Origin: an uncultured Candidatus Actinomarina sp.
GTDB lineage: Bacteria; Actinomycetota; Acidimicrobiia; Actinomarinales; Actinomarinaceae
Assembly (NCBI GenBank): GCA_902626065.1
Contig: CACODT010000001.1
Location: forward strand, 20,986 to 84,985
Reading direction: 5' to 3'
DNA: 64,000 bases
Shown: positions 44,539 through 54,694 of the stretch, in pieces
Layout of the letters: every line of letters begins with the position of its first letter
How positions within the stretch are numbered: the stretch's first letter is position 1
Notes under the pieces: model-generated
Told to the model about the DNA's origin: nothing
The model's input: only the letters and a program-made list of their open reading frames with translations
Database searches by the model: none
Translations under genes and position numbers: made by a program

Positions 44539-45299
44539 TATTCAATAGACTCGATTATTTTTATAAATTTATCAACATCTAATGAAGCTCCTCCAACTAA
44601 AGCACCATTGACAATTTGAGTATTCAAAATTTCTTTTGAATTATCTGGAGTAACACTACCTCCATAAATAAATTTTGTGTTTTCTTCATCGAAAAATGAT
44701 TTGCTAGATAGAAATTCTTTAATATTAGATATCACATCTACAATATTCTGTAAGGAGGGAGTCTCCCCTGTTCCTATTGCCCATACTGGTTCATATGCAA
44801 ATATAATTTCATCTACTTTATCTTTTCTCAAGCCTTTTATAGACTTTTCAACTTGCTCTATCAAAAAGTCTAAATAATTTTCATTTTTTCTTTGCTCTAT
44901 ACTTTCACCAAAACAAATCACTGGCACAATTTTTTTGTTTATCAAATTATGGACTTTTAAGTTTATTGACTCATCTGTTTCATTAAAATGCTGTCTTCTT
45001 TCAGAGTGACCAACAATACAAAATGATATCTTTAATTTTTCTAATTGTGTTACTGAAACTTCCCCTGTATATGCACCTTCAACAAACTCGGAAACATCTT
45101 GTGAGGCTAAATACAATTTTAATTTATCAGCTTCAATAATTGTTTGAATAGATCTAAGGGATGTAAAGGAAGGTGCAACAACAATTTTTATTTTTTTATC
45201 AATATCATTATCAAGCGAATAGTTTAATTTTTGAAATAGTTGTATAGCTTCTAGGTGATCTAAATTAAGTTTCCAATTAGCAATAATCGTTTTATTCAT
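44538..45299 (-). CDS. tpiA: Triosephosphate isomerase
   Basis: 253 residues from the ATG at 45299. An in-frame TTG two codons earlier is less likely. Active-site residues: NWKLN (Asn, Lys), GHSERR with the catalytic His near 98, AYEPVWAIGTG with catalytic Glu near 171 and GGSV/GGASL near the end. It follows pgk, whose stop is 2 nt upstream. Confidence 0.97.
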   Translation of the reverse strand: MNKTIIANWKLNLDHLEAIQLFQKLNYSLDNDIDKKIKIVVAPSFTSLRSIQTIIEADKLKLYLASQDVSEFVEGAYTGEVSVTQLEKLKISFCIVGHSERRQHFNETDESINLKVHNLINKKIVPVICFGESIEQRKNENYLDFLIEQVEKSIKGLRKDKVDEIIFAYEPVWAIGTGETPSLQNIVDVISNIKEFLSSKSFFDEENTKFIYGGSVTPDNSKEILNTQIVNGALVGGASLDVDKFIKIIESIE

Positions 45300-45301
45300 T
45301 A

Positions 45302-46474
45302 TCAAATTATAAGTGATTTATAAATGTTTACCCCCGGTAACTTCTTACCCTCTAAATACTCTAAAGATGCTCCTCCACCAGTAGATATGTGATTAAATTT
45401 TTTAATATCAGAAAATAAATTAATAGCACTTACAGAATCTCCACCGCCAACAGATGTATAGGCTTGTGACTCAGAAATTATTTTAGTAATTTCCCTAGTT
45501 CCAGTAGAAAATTCGTCTATTTCAAAAATACCCATAGGTCCATTCCAAAAAATATATTTTGAAGATGATAAAAGTTTTGAAAAAATTTTAATTGTTTCCA
45601 ATCCTATATCTACTCCAATATGTTCTTTAGAAAAATTTTCTATACTTACATTTATTCTTTTTTTACTTTCAATAGATTTTGTTACTCCAAAATCTTCAGG
45701 CAAAATAATTTTATTAGCGTATTTAGAATCAAGTAAACTTCTTGCTTTTTCAATAAATGAGTAGTCAACTAGTGAATTACCAATTTCATAACCTAAAGCT
45801 TTTAAAAAAGTGAAGCACATTCCTCCACCAATCAAAAGATTTTCAACTTTAGGCAATAAATTTTCGATTAGTCCAAGCTTGTCAGATATTTTTGCACCAC
45901 CAAGTAATACAGAGTAACCAGACTTTTTATTTTCTAGTATTTTGTTGAGTTCTTCTAATTCTCTATTCATCAATGGTCCTTGATATGATTTAATGTAATT
46001 TCCAAAACTTACGACTGATGCATGTGATCTATGTGAGGCGCCAAATGCGTCAAAAATGTAAGTATCAAATGGTTTTGTTACTTTTCTTGAAAATTCAAGA
46101 TCATTATTAATCTCTCCTTCATAAAATCTAAGATTTTCAAGAAGGAATATTTTAGATTTTTTTGACTTGATTAAATTATTTACATCAGGCCCATAAATAT
46201 TTTCAATAAAAGTTAAATTTTCATTTCTTAAAAGTTCCGATATGGTGTCGGTAATATTTCTAAGTGATAAATTACTATCCTTTTTTTTTGGTCTCCCAAG
46301 GTGACTAATAAATGTAATTGTTCTTGAATCTTCATAAATTTTTTCAATAATCTCGATTGATTTACTAATTCTAAATTTGTCTGCTACTTTATTATTTAAA
46401 ATTGGTACATTTAAATCTGATCTGACAAGTACATTTCCTAAACGTTCTTTGATCTGATCTTTTTTATCTATCAT
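45302..46474 (-). CDS. pgk: Phosphoglycerate kinase
   Basis: 390 residues. VRSDLNVPI near 17-25, ISHLGRPK near 56-63, the nucleotide-binding LLGGAKISDKLGLI near 190 and GGGDSVSAI near 345 are standard. Directly upstream is a 67-bp gap after rapZ, where many actinobacteria have yvcK, whiA and gap. Confidence 0.97.
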   Translation of the reverse strand: MIDKKDQIKERLGNVLVRSDLNVPILNNKVADKFRISKSIEIIEKIYEDSRTITFISHLGRPKKKDSNLSLRNITDTISELLRNENLTFIENIYGPDVNNLIKSKKSKIFLLENLRFYEGEINNDLEFSRKVTKPFDTYIFDAFGASHRSHASVVSFGNYIKSYQGPLMNRELEELNKILENKKSGYSVLLGGAKISDKLGLIENLLPKVENLLIGGGMCFTFLKALGYEIGNSLVDYSFIEKARSLLDSKYANKIILPEDFGVTKSIESKKRINVSIENFSKEHIGVDIGLETIKIFSKLLSSSKYIFWNGPMGIFEIDEFSTGTREITKIISESQAYTSVGGGDSVSAINLFSDIKKFNHISTGGGASLEYLEGKKLPGVNIYKSLII

Positions 46475-46541
46475 TTTTATCTTGAAATTTAAAGTTTGAA
46501 CTTTTTTTATTTTTCAGATGCAATACATTTACCAAAGACGG

Positions 46542-47408
46542 CTATGTTTCTTTCATATCTCTGTGGATTATTACTGCATCCTTACCGTCACCCTTTAGCC
46601 ATTTACCGATTTCTTCTGTCATTACGACACTTCTATGTTTACCTCCTGTACAGCCTATTGCAATACCAACATATGATTTCCCCTCAGAAGTAAAGCGAGG
46701 TAAGAGAAAGTCAATCATATCTTTTGTTTTTTCAAGAAACATTTGTGCATCTTCAAATGAAAGAACATAGTTTCTTACCATAGGTGCTTGACCCGTAGAT
46801 TCTCTTAATTCTTCCCTCCAGTGTGGATTCGGTAAAAATCTTACATCAAGTACTAGGTCCGCATCTCTTGGTGAACCATTTTTAAAGCCAAAGGATGTAA
46901 CTGATATTTTTAAATCCTGACTACTAGCTGTGCCTTGAAATCCCTCAATAATTCTTTTTCTTAAATCATGGACATTCATATCTGAAGTATCTATAACAAG
47001 ATCTGCTAATTCTCTGATAGACTTTAATAACTCTCTTTCATTCTTTACAGATTGTTCAAGAGAGTCTTTCCCCATAGGATGAGGACGTCTATTTTCTTCA
47101 TATCTTTCTATTAATGTTTCGTTATCAGCATCTAAAAAAATGACTCTTGTTAGAACACCAGATTGACTCAGTTTATCAAGACTTTTTGTTAATTCATTTT
47201 GTGAGGAACCATCTTTAGCATCTACTGTTAAAACTAATTGCTTATTAGATTCAGCTACATCATTTGACTCGACTACAGATTGAATTAAATTAGTCGGTAA
47301 ATTTTCAATTACATAGTATCCAAGATCTTCAAAAACATTAGCACTTGCTGAGCGACCAGCTCCTGACATTCCTACTAGTAATAAAACTTCTGGACGTTTA
47401 GATACCAT
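46542..47408 (-). CDS. rapZ: RNase adapter/nucleotide-binding protein RapZ (YvcJ)
   Basis: 288 residues. Walker A GMSGAGRSASA near 13-23, DLGYYVIENLP near 28-38, Walker B-like VIFLDADNETLIERYEENRRPHP and the C-terminal IGCTGGKHRSVVM near 258. It binds ATP/GTP and, in other bacteria, regulates small RNAs or cell-wall precursor synthesis. Downstream partners yvcK and whiA are missing. Confidence 0.94.
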   Translation of the reverse strand: MVSKRPEVLLLVGMSGAGRSASANVFEDLGYYVIENLPTNLIQSVVESNDVAESNKQLVLTVDAKDGSSQNELTKSLDKLSQSGVLTRVIFLDADNETLIERYEENRRPHPMGKDSLEQSVKNERELLKSIRELADLVIDTSDMNVHDLRKRIIEGFQGTASSQDLKISVTSFGFKNGSPRDADLVLDVRFLPNPHWREELRESTGQAPMVRNYVLSFEDAQMFLEKTKDMIDFLLPRFTSEGKSYVGIAIGCTGGKHRSVVMTEEIGKWLKGDGKDAVIIHRDMKET

Positions 47409-47481
47409 AATTAACCTAATGATATTCTAATTGTGATGTATCTACATGGAAGAATTTTATTATTGTTAAATTTTGTGAATT

Positions 47482-49293
47482 CTAAAACTCACCATTGAAA
47501 TACGCGTATACCTTTTTTGCTATATTGTCAGATACGACTTCAGTTAATTCCTCGTAAGTTGCTTTTGAAAGACGGGATACGTTTTTATATTTTTCAAGTA
47601 AAATATCTGACGATTTACTGCCAACTCCTTTGATACTTAATAAAGTTTGATCATCAAAGTTTTTAATTCTTAATCTTCTATTTTCTGATATTGCAAATCT
47701 ATGAGCTTCATCTCTGATATTTTGCAAAAGAAACATAGCTTCAGATGTTTTATCTAATATAAAGGGTTCTTTTCGGTTAGGCTTGAACACTTCTTCAAAT
47801 TTTTTAGCTAAGCCAATTACTTCAATATCTAATTCAAAGTGATCAATTACGCTTTTAGCAGAAGATAACTGGCCCTTGCCTCCATCAATTAAAATTAAAT
47901 CTGGTTTTCTTTTAAAACTTTTATCTTTTTCATCAACTTTGATCAATCTTTTCAGTCTTCTAAATAACACTTCCTCCATTGATTTGAAATCATCTTGCCC
48001 ACTAAATGATTTAATATGGAATTTACGATACATAGACGGTTTACAAATTCCATCATCCATAACAACCATTGAACCAGCCCTATATTCCGCACCTAGGTTC
48101 GAAATATCAAAAGCTTCTATACGATAAGGAACTTGTTTAAGATCAAGATTATTTTTTAATTGCTCTAAAGATTGTGATCTAAACTCTAAATCAGTTCTCC
48201 TTCTAAAATTCACTACTCTTCTAATCTCTTTAGCATCTAATATTGCTGTTTCAAGAAGCTCTTTTTTCCAACCTTTCACAGGTGTTTTTAAAATGATATT
48301 TTTGCCCCATCTATCAGATAAATTCTTTTGGACAGTTTCAACAAATGGAAAATTATGACTCACTAATATTTCATCAGAAGGCTGATTTTCCGAAAATATT
48401 GTGAGAATTATCTGCGGTAAATATTCTTCATATTGGTCTGTATCTATTGGCTCAAGTGTTTTCTTAACTTCTCCAATAATTCTTCCATTCCTTATTAAAA
48501 GACAAGAGATCACTACATCAAAATTACTAATATCTATACCAACAACATCCACGGACTTTTTATCAGCTACCATCAATGTCTGAGTGGTTCTAGCATTTTC
48601 TAAATGTGAAATAATATTTTTAGCTTGCTGAGCTTTTTCATATTCTTGATTATCTGAAAAAGTCATCATTTCATTTATCTTCTCATCAATATACTGGTCT
48701 GATTTACCGGAGTAAAAATTCTCAAGATTCGTTGTTAATTGTTTGTAGTCTTCTTTATTTACTGCACCAATACACGGTCCGGCACACTTATCGATATCAT
48801 AAAGCAAACACGCCTTTTCAAGTTTTTGATGTCTTTCAAATACATTTTTGGAGCAAGTCCTTACAGGAAAGATATTAATTAAATGATCAAGAGAGCGTCT
48901 TGCGGAACCAATAAATGGAAAAGGGCCAAAATTTTTATTATTTTGACTAATTCTTCTTGTAATATATGCCCTTGGCCATTCCTCATTTGATAAAGTAACG
49001 TAAGGATAAGACTTATCATCTTTAAATTGAACATTATACTTTGGTTTATACTCTTGAATAAATGAGTATTCTGCAAGTAAAGCATCAGCTTCATTTTTTG
49101 AAACAACAAAACTTAAATCTTTTGCTTCAGAAACTAATCTTTTTACTTTCCAAGAAGATTTTTCTCTAAAGTACGAAGGTACTCGTTTCCTTAAGTTTTT
49201 TGCTTTTCCAACGTACAAAGGGTCGTCATACTCATCTTTAAAAATATATATACCTGGGCTACTTGGTATTTCTTTAATATTTATTTTTTGCAT
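47482..49293 (-). CDS. uvrC: Excinuclease ABC subunit C
   Basis: 603 residues. N-terminal GIY-YIG domain (SSPGIYIFKD...YVGKAKNLRKRVPSYF), a four-Cys-type region with CSKNVF...CLLYDIDKCAGPC, a UVR motif near 205-240, the RNase H-like nuclease (EAFDISNLGAEYRAGSMVV, then LILIDGGKGQL) and C-terminal helix-hairpin-helix repeats. It makes both nucleotide-excision incisions. TAATG coupling with uvrA. Confidence 0.97.
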   Translation of the reverse strand: MQKINIKEIPSSPGIYIFKDEYDDPLYVGKAKNLRKRVPSYFREKSSWKVKRLVSEAKDLSFVVSKNEADALLAEYSFIQEYKPKYNVQFKDDKSYPYVTLSNEEWPRAYITRRISQNNKNFGPFPFIGSARRSLDHLINIFPVRTCSKNVFERHQKLEKACLLYDIDKCAGPCIGAVNKEDYKQLTTNLENFYSGKSDQYIDEKINEMMTFSDNQEYEKAQQAKNIISHLENARTTQTLMVADKKSVDVVGIDISNFDVVISCLLIRNGRIIGEVKKTLEPIDTDQYEEYLPQIILTIFSENQPSDEILVSHNFPFVETVQKNLSDRWGKNIILKTPVKGWKKELLETAILDAKEIRRVVNFRRRTDLEFRSQSLEQLKNNLDLKQVPYRIEAFDISNLGAEYRAGSMVVMDDGICKPSMYRKFHIKSFSGQDDFKSMEEVLFRRLKRLIKVDEKDKSFKRKPDLILIDGGKGQLSSAKSVIDHFELDIEVIGLAKKFEEVFKPNRKEPFILDKTSEAMFLLQNIRDEAHRFAISENRRLRIKNFDDQTLLSIKGVGSKSSDILLEKYKNVSRLSKATYEELTEVVSDNIAKKVYAYFNGEF

Positions 49294-52103
49294 TATAAAA
49301 CTGATTTTAGATGATAACCTGTCAAAGAAGATTTATCCGTGGATAAACTTTCTGGTGTACCTTGCGATACAATTTTACCCCCGTTTTCCCCACCTTCAGG
49401 ACCTAAATCTATTACCCAGTCAGAATTTTTAATTACATCTAAATTGTGCTCAATAACGAGTACAGTATTCCCCTTGTCGACAAGCATATGCAAAACTTCT
49501 AATAGTTTTTGAACATCAGCAAAATGTAATCCGGTAGTAGGTTCATCCAAAATATACATCGTTCTTCCTGTAGACCTTTTACTTAACTCTTTTGCGAGTT
49601 TCACTCTTTGTGCTTCACCACCTGAAAGAGTTGTTGCAGATTGACCAAGTGTGATGTATGACAAACCAACATCGTCAAGTGTTTTTATAATCCTCGAAAT
49701 CTGTGGTTGGTTTTCAAATATTTTTAGTGAATTTTCAACTGTTGAGTTTAAAATATCTGAAATTGTATTTCCTTTCCAGCGAATATTTAAAGTTTCATTA
49801 TTGTATCTGGATCCACCACAATCTTCACACATAACATAGACATCTGGTAAAAAATACATTTCAACTTTAATTGTCCCATCTCCTTTGCAAAGTTCACATC
49901 TCCCACCAGGAACATTAAAAGAAAATCTGCCTGGTTTGTAACCTCTAATTTTTGCTTCTTCTGTTTGGGAGTATAAAGAACGTATCATGTCAAAAACACC
50001 TGAATAAGTTGCTGGATTTGATCTTGGTGTTCTACCAATTGGAGACTGATCAATTTCTATTAGTTTATCTATATAATTTAAGCCACTTATACTTTTATGA
50101 ATTCCTGGTGGGTTCCAGTTCTTACGTGAAAATTCATTTTGAATAGCTTTCGATAAAATTTCAGAAACTAAAGTTGATTTCCCACTACCGGAGACACCTG
50201 TCACTGAAATAAATTTTCCTAAGGGAAATTCTGCAGTCAAATTTTTTAAATTATTTTCTTGTGCACCTCTTACAACAATTTTTTCACTATTTCCTTTTCT
50301 TCTGTTTTTGGGATAAGGAACAATTTGTTTACCTGATAAATATTGACCCGTTATTGATTTTTTATTATTGGATATCGATTCACAATCACCAATAGCTACG
50401 ATATTGCCGCCTTCCTCTCCGGCACCCCAGCCAATATCAATTATGTAATCTGAACTTCTCATCGTTTCTTCATCATGTTCAACAACTAAAACGGTATTTC
50501 CTAAATTTTTAAGTCTGAGGAGTGTTTCAATTAACTTCTTGTTGTCGGATTGATGAAGACCTATTGACGGTTCATCTAATACATAGAGAACTCCCGTTAG
50601 ACCTGAACCTATTTGAGTAGCAAGTCTTATTCTTTGAGCTTCGCCTCCTGATAAAGTTGCGGCACCTCTATTAAGTTGTAAATAACTTAACCCAACTTCA
50701 TTTAAGAAAAGAAGCCTTTCATTAATTTCTCTTAATATTGTCTCAGCAATTTCTTTTTCATTTCCAGAGAGTTTCAAATTTTCTATTATCTTACTTGCTT
50801 TTAGAATTGATAATTTATTAAATTCACCAAGTGTTAGTGATTTCACTTTTACATTTCTTGAACGTGGATTTAATCTTTCTCCCTCGCAGTCACTACAAGG
50901 CAGCTCTCTCATAAACTGCATATAATACTCCCTACGATGATCTGAATCAGTTTCTTCGTATATCTTTTTGAATAATGGAATGACACCAGGAAAAGCTCTT
51001 TCCCAGGTTCTCGAATTACCAAACCTGTTTGTATATCTTATGGGAGTTTTTATTCCGTCTGATCCAAATAATAGAATATATTTATCATTGTCAGATAAAT
51101 CTTTATATGGAACATTACGCGGTATATCAAAATATTCACATACGCCATAGACTTGAGCTCTAAAATATTTTCTTTTTGACATTTCTGGAAAAACATTATC
51201 GTCTATCGATTGTTCCGAGTCCTTGATAAGTAGGTTTTCATCAATTTCATAATTAATTCCAATTCCGTTACAAGTTTCACACGCTCCAAATGGAGAATTA
51301 AAAGAAAAATCTCTTGGTTCAAGTTTACCGTATGACGTACCACACTCTTTACAACCTAAATTTTGACTAAAGCTTTTTATTTCTTCATCAATTTTTATAT
51401 CTACCAAGCCACTTGTTAAATTTATGGCTGCTTCGACAGATTGGGGCAATCTTCTTCCACCTGTTTTTTTAATTTTTACTCTATCTACAACTACAGAAAT
51501 ATTGTGATTAAAGTACCTATCTAATCTTTTAGCTTCATCTAATCTAATTAATTCTCCATCAATATATGCTCTGCTAAATCCTTGTTTTAAAAGATCTTTA
51601 AATAGCGATTCAAATTCACCTTTTCTTGATTTGATTATTGGTGCGAGTATTTCTACATATATGTCCTCACCAAGTTCTAATATTTGATTTACGATAAAGT
51701 CTGTAGATTGCTTCTCAATTTTTGAACCACAATTAGGACAATAACTAATACCTATTCTTGCCCAAAGTAGTCTTAAATAGTCGTGGATTTCCGTAACCGT
51801 ACCGACAGTCGATCTTGGACTTCTTGAAGAAGTTTTTTGATCAATAGCTATTGCTGGTGAAAGTCCCTCGATTTGTTCAACATTTGGTTTCTCCATTTGA
51901 CCAAGAAATTGTCGTGCATAAGCTGATAAACTTTCTACGTATCTTCTTTGACCTTCTGCATAGATTGTATCAAAAGCTAAAGAAGATTTTCCTGAACCTG
52001 ATAAACCTGTAATAACAACTAATTGATTTTTAGGGATATCTACACTTATATCTTTCAGATTATGTTCTTTTGCACCTTTAATTTTCAAGTATTCATTTGC
52101 CAT
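49293..52103 (-). CDS. uvrA: Excinuclease ABC subunit A
   Basis: 936 residues. Two ABC modules with Walker A GLSGSGKSS and GVSGSGKST, signatures LSGGEAQRIRLA and LSGGEAQRVKLA, and zinc-binding CxxC pairs (CPNCGSK, CKECGTS/CETCNG and CELCKGD/CEDCGG). It detects DNA lesions. uvrB, uvrA and uvrC are contiguous and coupled by 1-bp overlaps. Confidence 0.98.
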   Translation of the reverse strand: MANEYLKIKGAKEHNLKDISVDIPKNQLVVITGLSGSGKSSLAFDTIYAEGQRRYVESLSAYARQFLGQMEKPNVEQIEGLSPAIAIDQKTSSRSPRSTVGTVTEIHDYLRLLWARIGISYCPNCGSKIEKQSTDFIVNQILELGEDIYVEILAPIIKSRKGEFESLFKDLLKQGFSRAYIDGELIRLDEAKRLDRYFNHNISVVVDRVKIKKTGGRRLPQSVEAAINLTSGLVDIKIDEEIKSFSQNLGCKECGTSYGKLEPRDFSFNSPFGACETCNGIGINYEIDENLLIKDSEQSIDDNVFPEMSKRKYFRAQVYGVCEYFDIPRNVPYKDLSDNDKYILLFGSDGIKTPIRYTNRFGNSRTWERAFPGVIPLFKKIYEETDSDHRREYYMQFMRELPCSDCEGERLNPRSRNVKVKSLTLGEFNKLSILKASKIIENLKLSGNEKEIAETILREINERLLFLNEVGLSYLQLNRGAATLSGGEAQRIRLATQIGSGLTGVLYVLDEPSIGLHQSDNKKLIETLLRLKNLGNTVLVVEHDEETMRSSDYIIDIGWGAGEEGGNIVAIGDCESISNNKKSITGQYLSGKQIVPYPKNRRKGNSEKIVVRGAQENNLKNLTAEFPLGKFISVTGVSGSGKSTLVSEILSKAIQNEFSRKNWNPPGIHKSISGLNYIDKLIEIDQSPIGRTPRSNPATYSGVFDMIRSLYSQTEEAKIRGYKPGRFSFNVPGGRCELCKGDGTIKVEMYFLPDVYVMCEDCGGSRYNNETLNIRWKGNTISDILNSTVENSLKIFENQPQISRIIKTLDDVGLSYITLGQSATTLSGGEAQRVKLAKELSKRSTGRTMYILDEPTTGLHFADVQKLLEVLHMLVDKGNTVLVIEHNLDVIKNSDWVIDLGPEGGENGGKIVSQGTPESLSTDKSSLTGYHLKSVL

Positions 52104-54100
52104 TAACTTGGAAGCTCCATTATTTCTTTTTTAATTTCTTTAAGCTCGTCTCTTAATCTAGCAGCGACTTCAAACTCTAATAAATCAGCTGCGACTTTCA
52201 TTTCTTTTTCTATATCTTTTGAAATTTTATACAGATCTTCTTTTGTTGCATTTTTTAAGTTTAAGTTTGATCTAAACGAAATATCCTCTTTTGATGGTCT
52301 ATTTCTCTCGACAATTTCTAAAATATCAGTTATTTCCTTTTTGACAGTTGTTGGGCTAATTTTATATTTTTCATTATGTTTTTTTTGTATATCTCGTCTT
52401 CTGTTAGTTTCTTTAACAGATTTTGAAATTGAATCAGTAACTTTATCAGCATACATTATTACATATCCATCTTTATTTCTTGCTGCTCTTCCAACTGTTT
52501 GAATTAAGCTTGTCTCAGAACGTAAAAAACCCTCTTTATCTGCATCCATTATTGCTACTAATTGAACTTCAGGTAAATCTAATCCCTCTCTTAGTAAATT
52601 GATACCAACTAAAACATCAAATTCACCTTTTCTTAAATCCCTCAAGATTTCGATTCTTTCAAGTGTGTCGATATCTGAATGTAAATACCTAGTTTTAATT
52701 CCCATTTTTAAAAAATAATCACTTAATGCCTCACTCATTTTTTTAGTAAGTGTGGTGACCAAAACTCTGTTTCCATTTTCAATTACAGATTTTATTTCGC
52801 TCAATAAGTCTTCAATTTGATTGTTTGTTGGTCTGACATAAATATTTGGATCCAATAAACCTGTAGGTCTTATTATTTGTTCCACAAATATTTCTGAATT
52901 TTCATTTTCCCATTTTCCTGGTGTTGCAGATACAAGAATTGTTGATTTGACTTTGTTTTTCCACTCATCAAACTTCAACGGACGATTATCGAGTGCTGCA
53001 GGTAGTCTAAATCCATATTCAACTAAAGTAGATTTTCGTGATTTATCTCCTTCGTACTGACCTCTTATTTGAGGTATTGCAATATGACTTTCATCGACAA
53101 CCATCAAAAAATCTTCTGGGAAAAAGTCAATTAAAGTATATGGTGCTTCACCAGGTTTTCTTCCATCAAAATACCTTGAGTAATTCTCTATTCCTGAACA
53201 TACTCCAAGTTCACTTAACATCTCTAAATCAAACATTGTTCGTTGTTTAATACGCTGTGCTTCAAGTAATTTATTTTCACTTTCAAATTTCTGTATTTGT
53301 TTAGCTAAATCGTTTTCAATCTCTTTTAAAGCACTATTTCTTTCATCGTCTGAAGTCACATAATGAGATGCTGGAAATATTGCTAATTCTGTCAATTTTT
53401 CAAGAATCTCACCAGTCACAGGATCTATTCGGGATATTTTTTCAATTTCATCTCCATAAAATTCGATTCTAAAAATTGTTTCTTCGTAAACTGGAAATAT
53501 ATCAAGAGTATCCCCTTTTAATCTAAATGTACCTCTAGATACAACAAGATCATTTCTTATGTATTGTTGTTTTATCAATTGACTGATCAGTTCGTCTAAA
53601 TCAAATTCATTACCTTGAATGATTGGAATTATTTTATTCTTATATTCTTTTGGAGACCCAAGACCATATATGCATGAAACAGATGAGACTACTATTACAT
53701 CATTTCTTAAAAGCAAAGCACTTGTAGCAGCATGTCTTAATCTATCAATTTCTTCATTTATATTCGCATCTTTTTCAATAAAAGTGTCTGTCCTTGGAAC
53801 GTATGCTTCTGGCTGATAGTAATCATAATAAGAAACGAAATACTCAACTCTATTTTCAGGAAAAAACTGTTTAAACTCATTTGCCAATTGAGCTGCTAAA
53901 GCTTTGTTAGGAGCAAGAACTAGAGTTGGTTTTTGAATTTCCTCAATTAGCCAAGCAATTGTTGCAGATTTTCCTGATCCAGTAATCCCCATTAATGTTT
54001 GAAAATCTTTATTACTATCAATTCCGTTTTTTAATTTTTTGATCGCTGCAGGTTGATCCCCTTTAGGAGAAAAATCTGAGATTACTTTGAACTTTTTCAT
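52103..54100 (-). CDS. uvrB: Excinuclease ABC subunit B
   Basis: 665 residues. Walker [15 protein letters not shown] near 38-51, the beta-hairpin [25 protein letters not shown]-like [23 protein letters not shown] and a C-terminal UVR motif ([18 protein letters not shown]). It verifies the lesion and loads UvrC. ATGA overlap with coaE. Confidence 0.98.
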   Translation of the reverse strand: MKKFKVISDFSPKGDQPAAIKKLKNGIDSNKDFQTLMGITGSGKSATIAWLIEEIQKPTLVLAPNKALAAQLANEFKQFFPENRVEYFVSYYDYYQPEAYVPRTDTFIEKDANINEEIDRLRHAATSALLLRNDVIVVSSVSCIYGLGSPKEYKNKIIPIIQGNEFDLDELISQLIKQQYIRNDLVVSRGTFRLKGDTLDIFPVYEETIFRIEFYGDEIEKISRIDPVTGEILEKLTELAIFPASHYVTSDDERNSALKEIENDLAKQIQKFESENKLLEAQRIKQRTMFDLEMLSELGVCSGIENYSRYFDGRKPGEAPYTLIDFFPEDFLMVVDESHIAIPQIRGQYEGDKSRKSTLVEYGFRLPAALDNRPLKFDEWKNKVKSTILVSATPGKWENENSEIFVEQIIRPTGLLDPNIYVRPTNNQIEDLLSEIKSVIENGNRVLVTTLTKKMSEALSDYFLKMGIKTRYLHSDIDTLERIEILRDLRKGEFDVLVGINLLREGLDLPEVQLVAIMDADKEGFLRSETSLIQTVGRAARNKDGYVIMYADKVTDSISKSVKETNRRRDIQKKHNEKYKISPTTVKKEITDILEIVERNRPSKEDISFRSNLNLKNATKEDLYKISKDIEKEMKVAADLLEFEVAARLRDELKEIKKEIMELPS

Positions 54101-54654
54101 TGTAACGTTTGGATTGTATCTTTAAGTTTAGATTCAAAATCTTTTTCATCATTATTTTCAATAACAGTTCCAATTGAATTCCACCATTCATCATTTGGCT
54201 GATTTTCAATTCTGTTCATTATATCTTCAATATCCATACCTCTTTTGAGAAGTCTTTTTATTCTTGTTTCTACTGGGCTCCAAATGACTATTGATTTAAA
54301 AATATTAATCATATTCTTTGGTGCTGATACTTCTATAAAAACTAAGCCTTTGCTTATTTCTAAAATACTTGTTAATTTATTTTGAATTTTTGGATGTAGA
54401 AAATTTTCTAACAATAATAATTTTTCTTTGTTACTAAAAACGATTTTTGCTAACTCGGCCCTGTTTACTTGTTCATCTGCCACACAGTCTGAAAAATATT
54501 CTTTTATAAATTTAAGTGAGTCTTCCTGATCTAAAATCTCATTTGAAATGGTATCAAGATCTACTGTTTCATAACCTAGATTATTGATAATTTCTAGCGC
54601 AGAAGATTTACCAGCTCCAATTGGTCCTGTAATAACGATTCCATTTTTAAACAT
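54097..54654 (-). CDS. coaE: Dephospho-CoA kinase
   Basis: 185 residues. P-loop [13 protein letters not shown] near 10-22 and the [12 protein letters not shown] segment with the catalytic Asp. The C-terminal helical lid is a little short. Last step of CoA synthesis. It lies between rpsA and uvrB, as in M. tuberculosis. TAATCT 7 nt upstream suggests its own start site. Confidence 0.92.
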   Translation of the reverse strand: MFKNGIVITGPIGAGKSSALEIINNLGYETVDLDTISNEILDQEDSLKFIKEYFSDCVADEQVNRAELAKIVFSNKEKLLLLENFLHPKIQNKLTSILEISKGLVFIEVSAPKNMINIFKSIVIWSPVETRIKRLLKRGMDIEDIMNRIENQPNDEWWNSIGTVIENNDEKDFESKLKDTIQTLQ

Positions 54655-54661
54655 ATATATA

Positions 54662-54667
54662 AGATTA
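54662..54667 (-). promoter_or_regulatory. -10-like box for coaE
   Basis: TAATCT on the minus strand, 7 nt before the ATG at 54654. Confidence 0.35.
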
Positions 54668-54694
54668 AGGAAAATTAGAATTTAACTTTAATTG

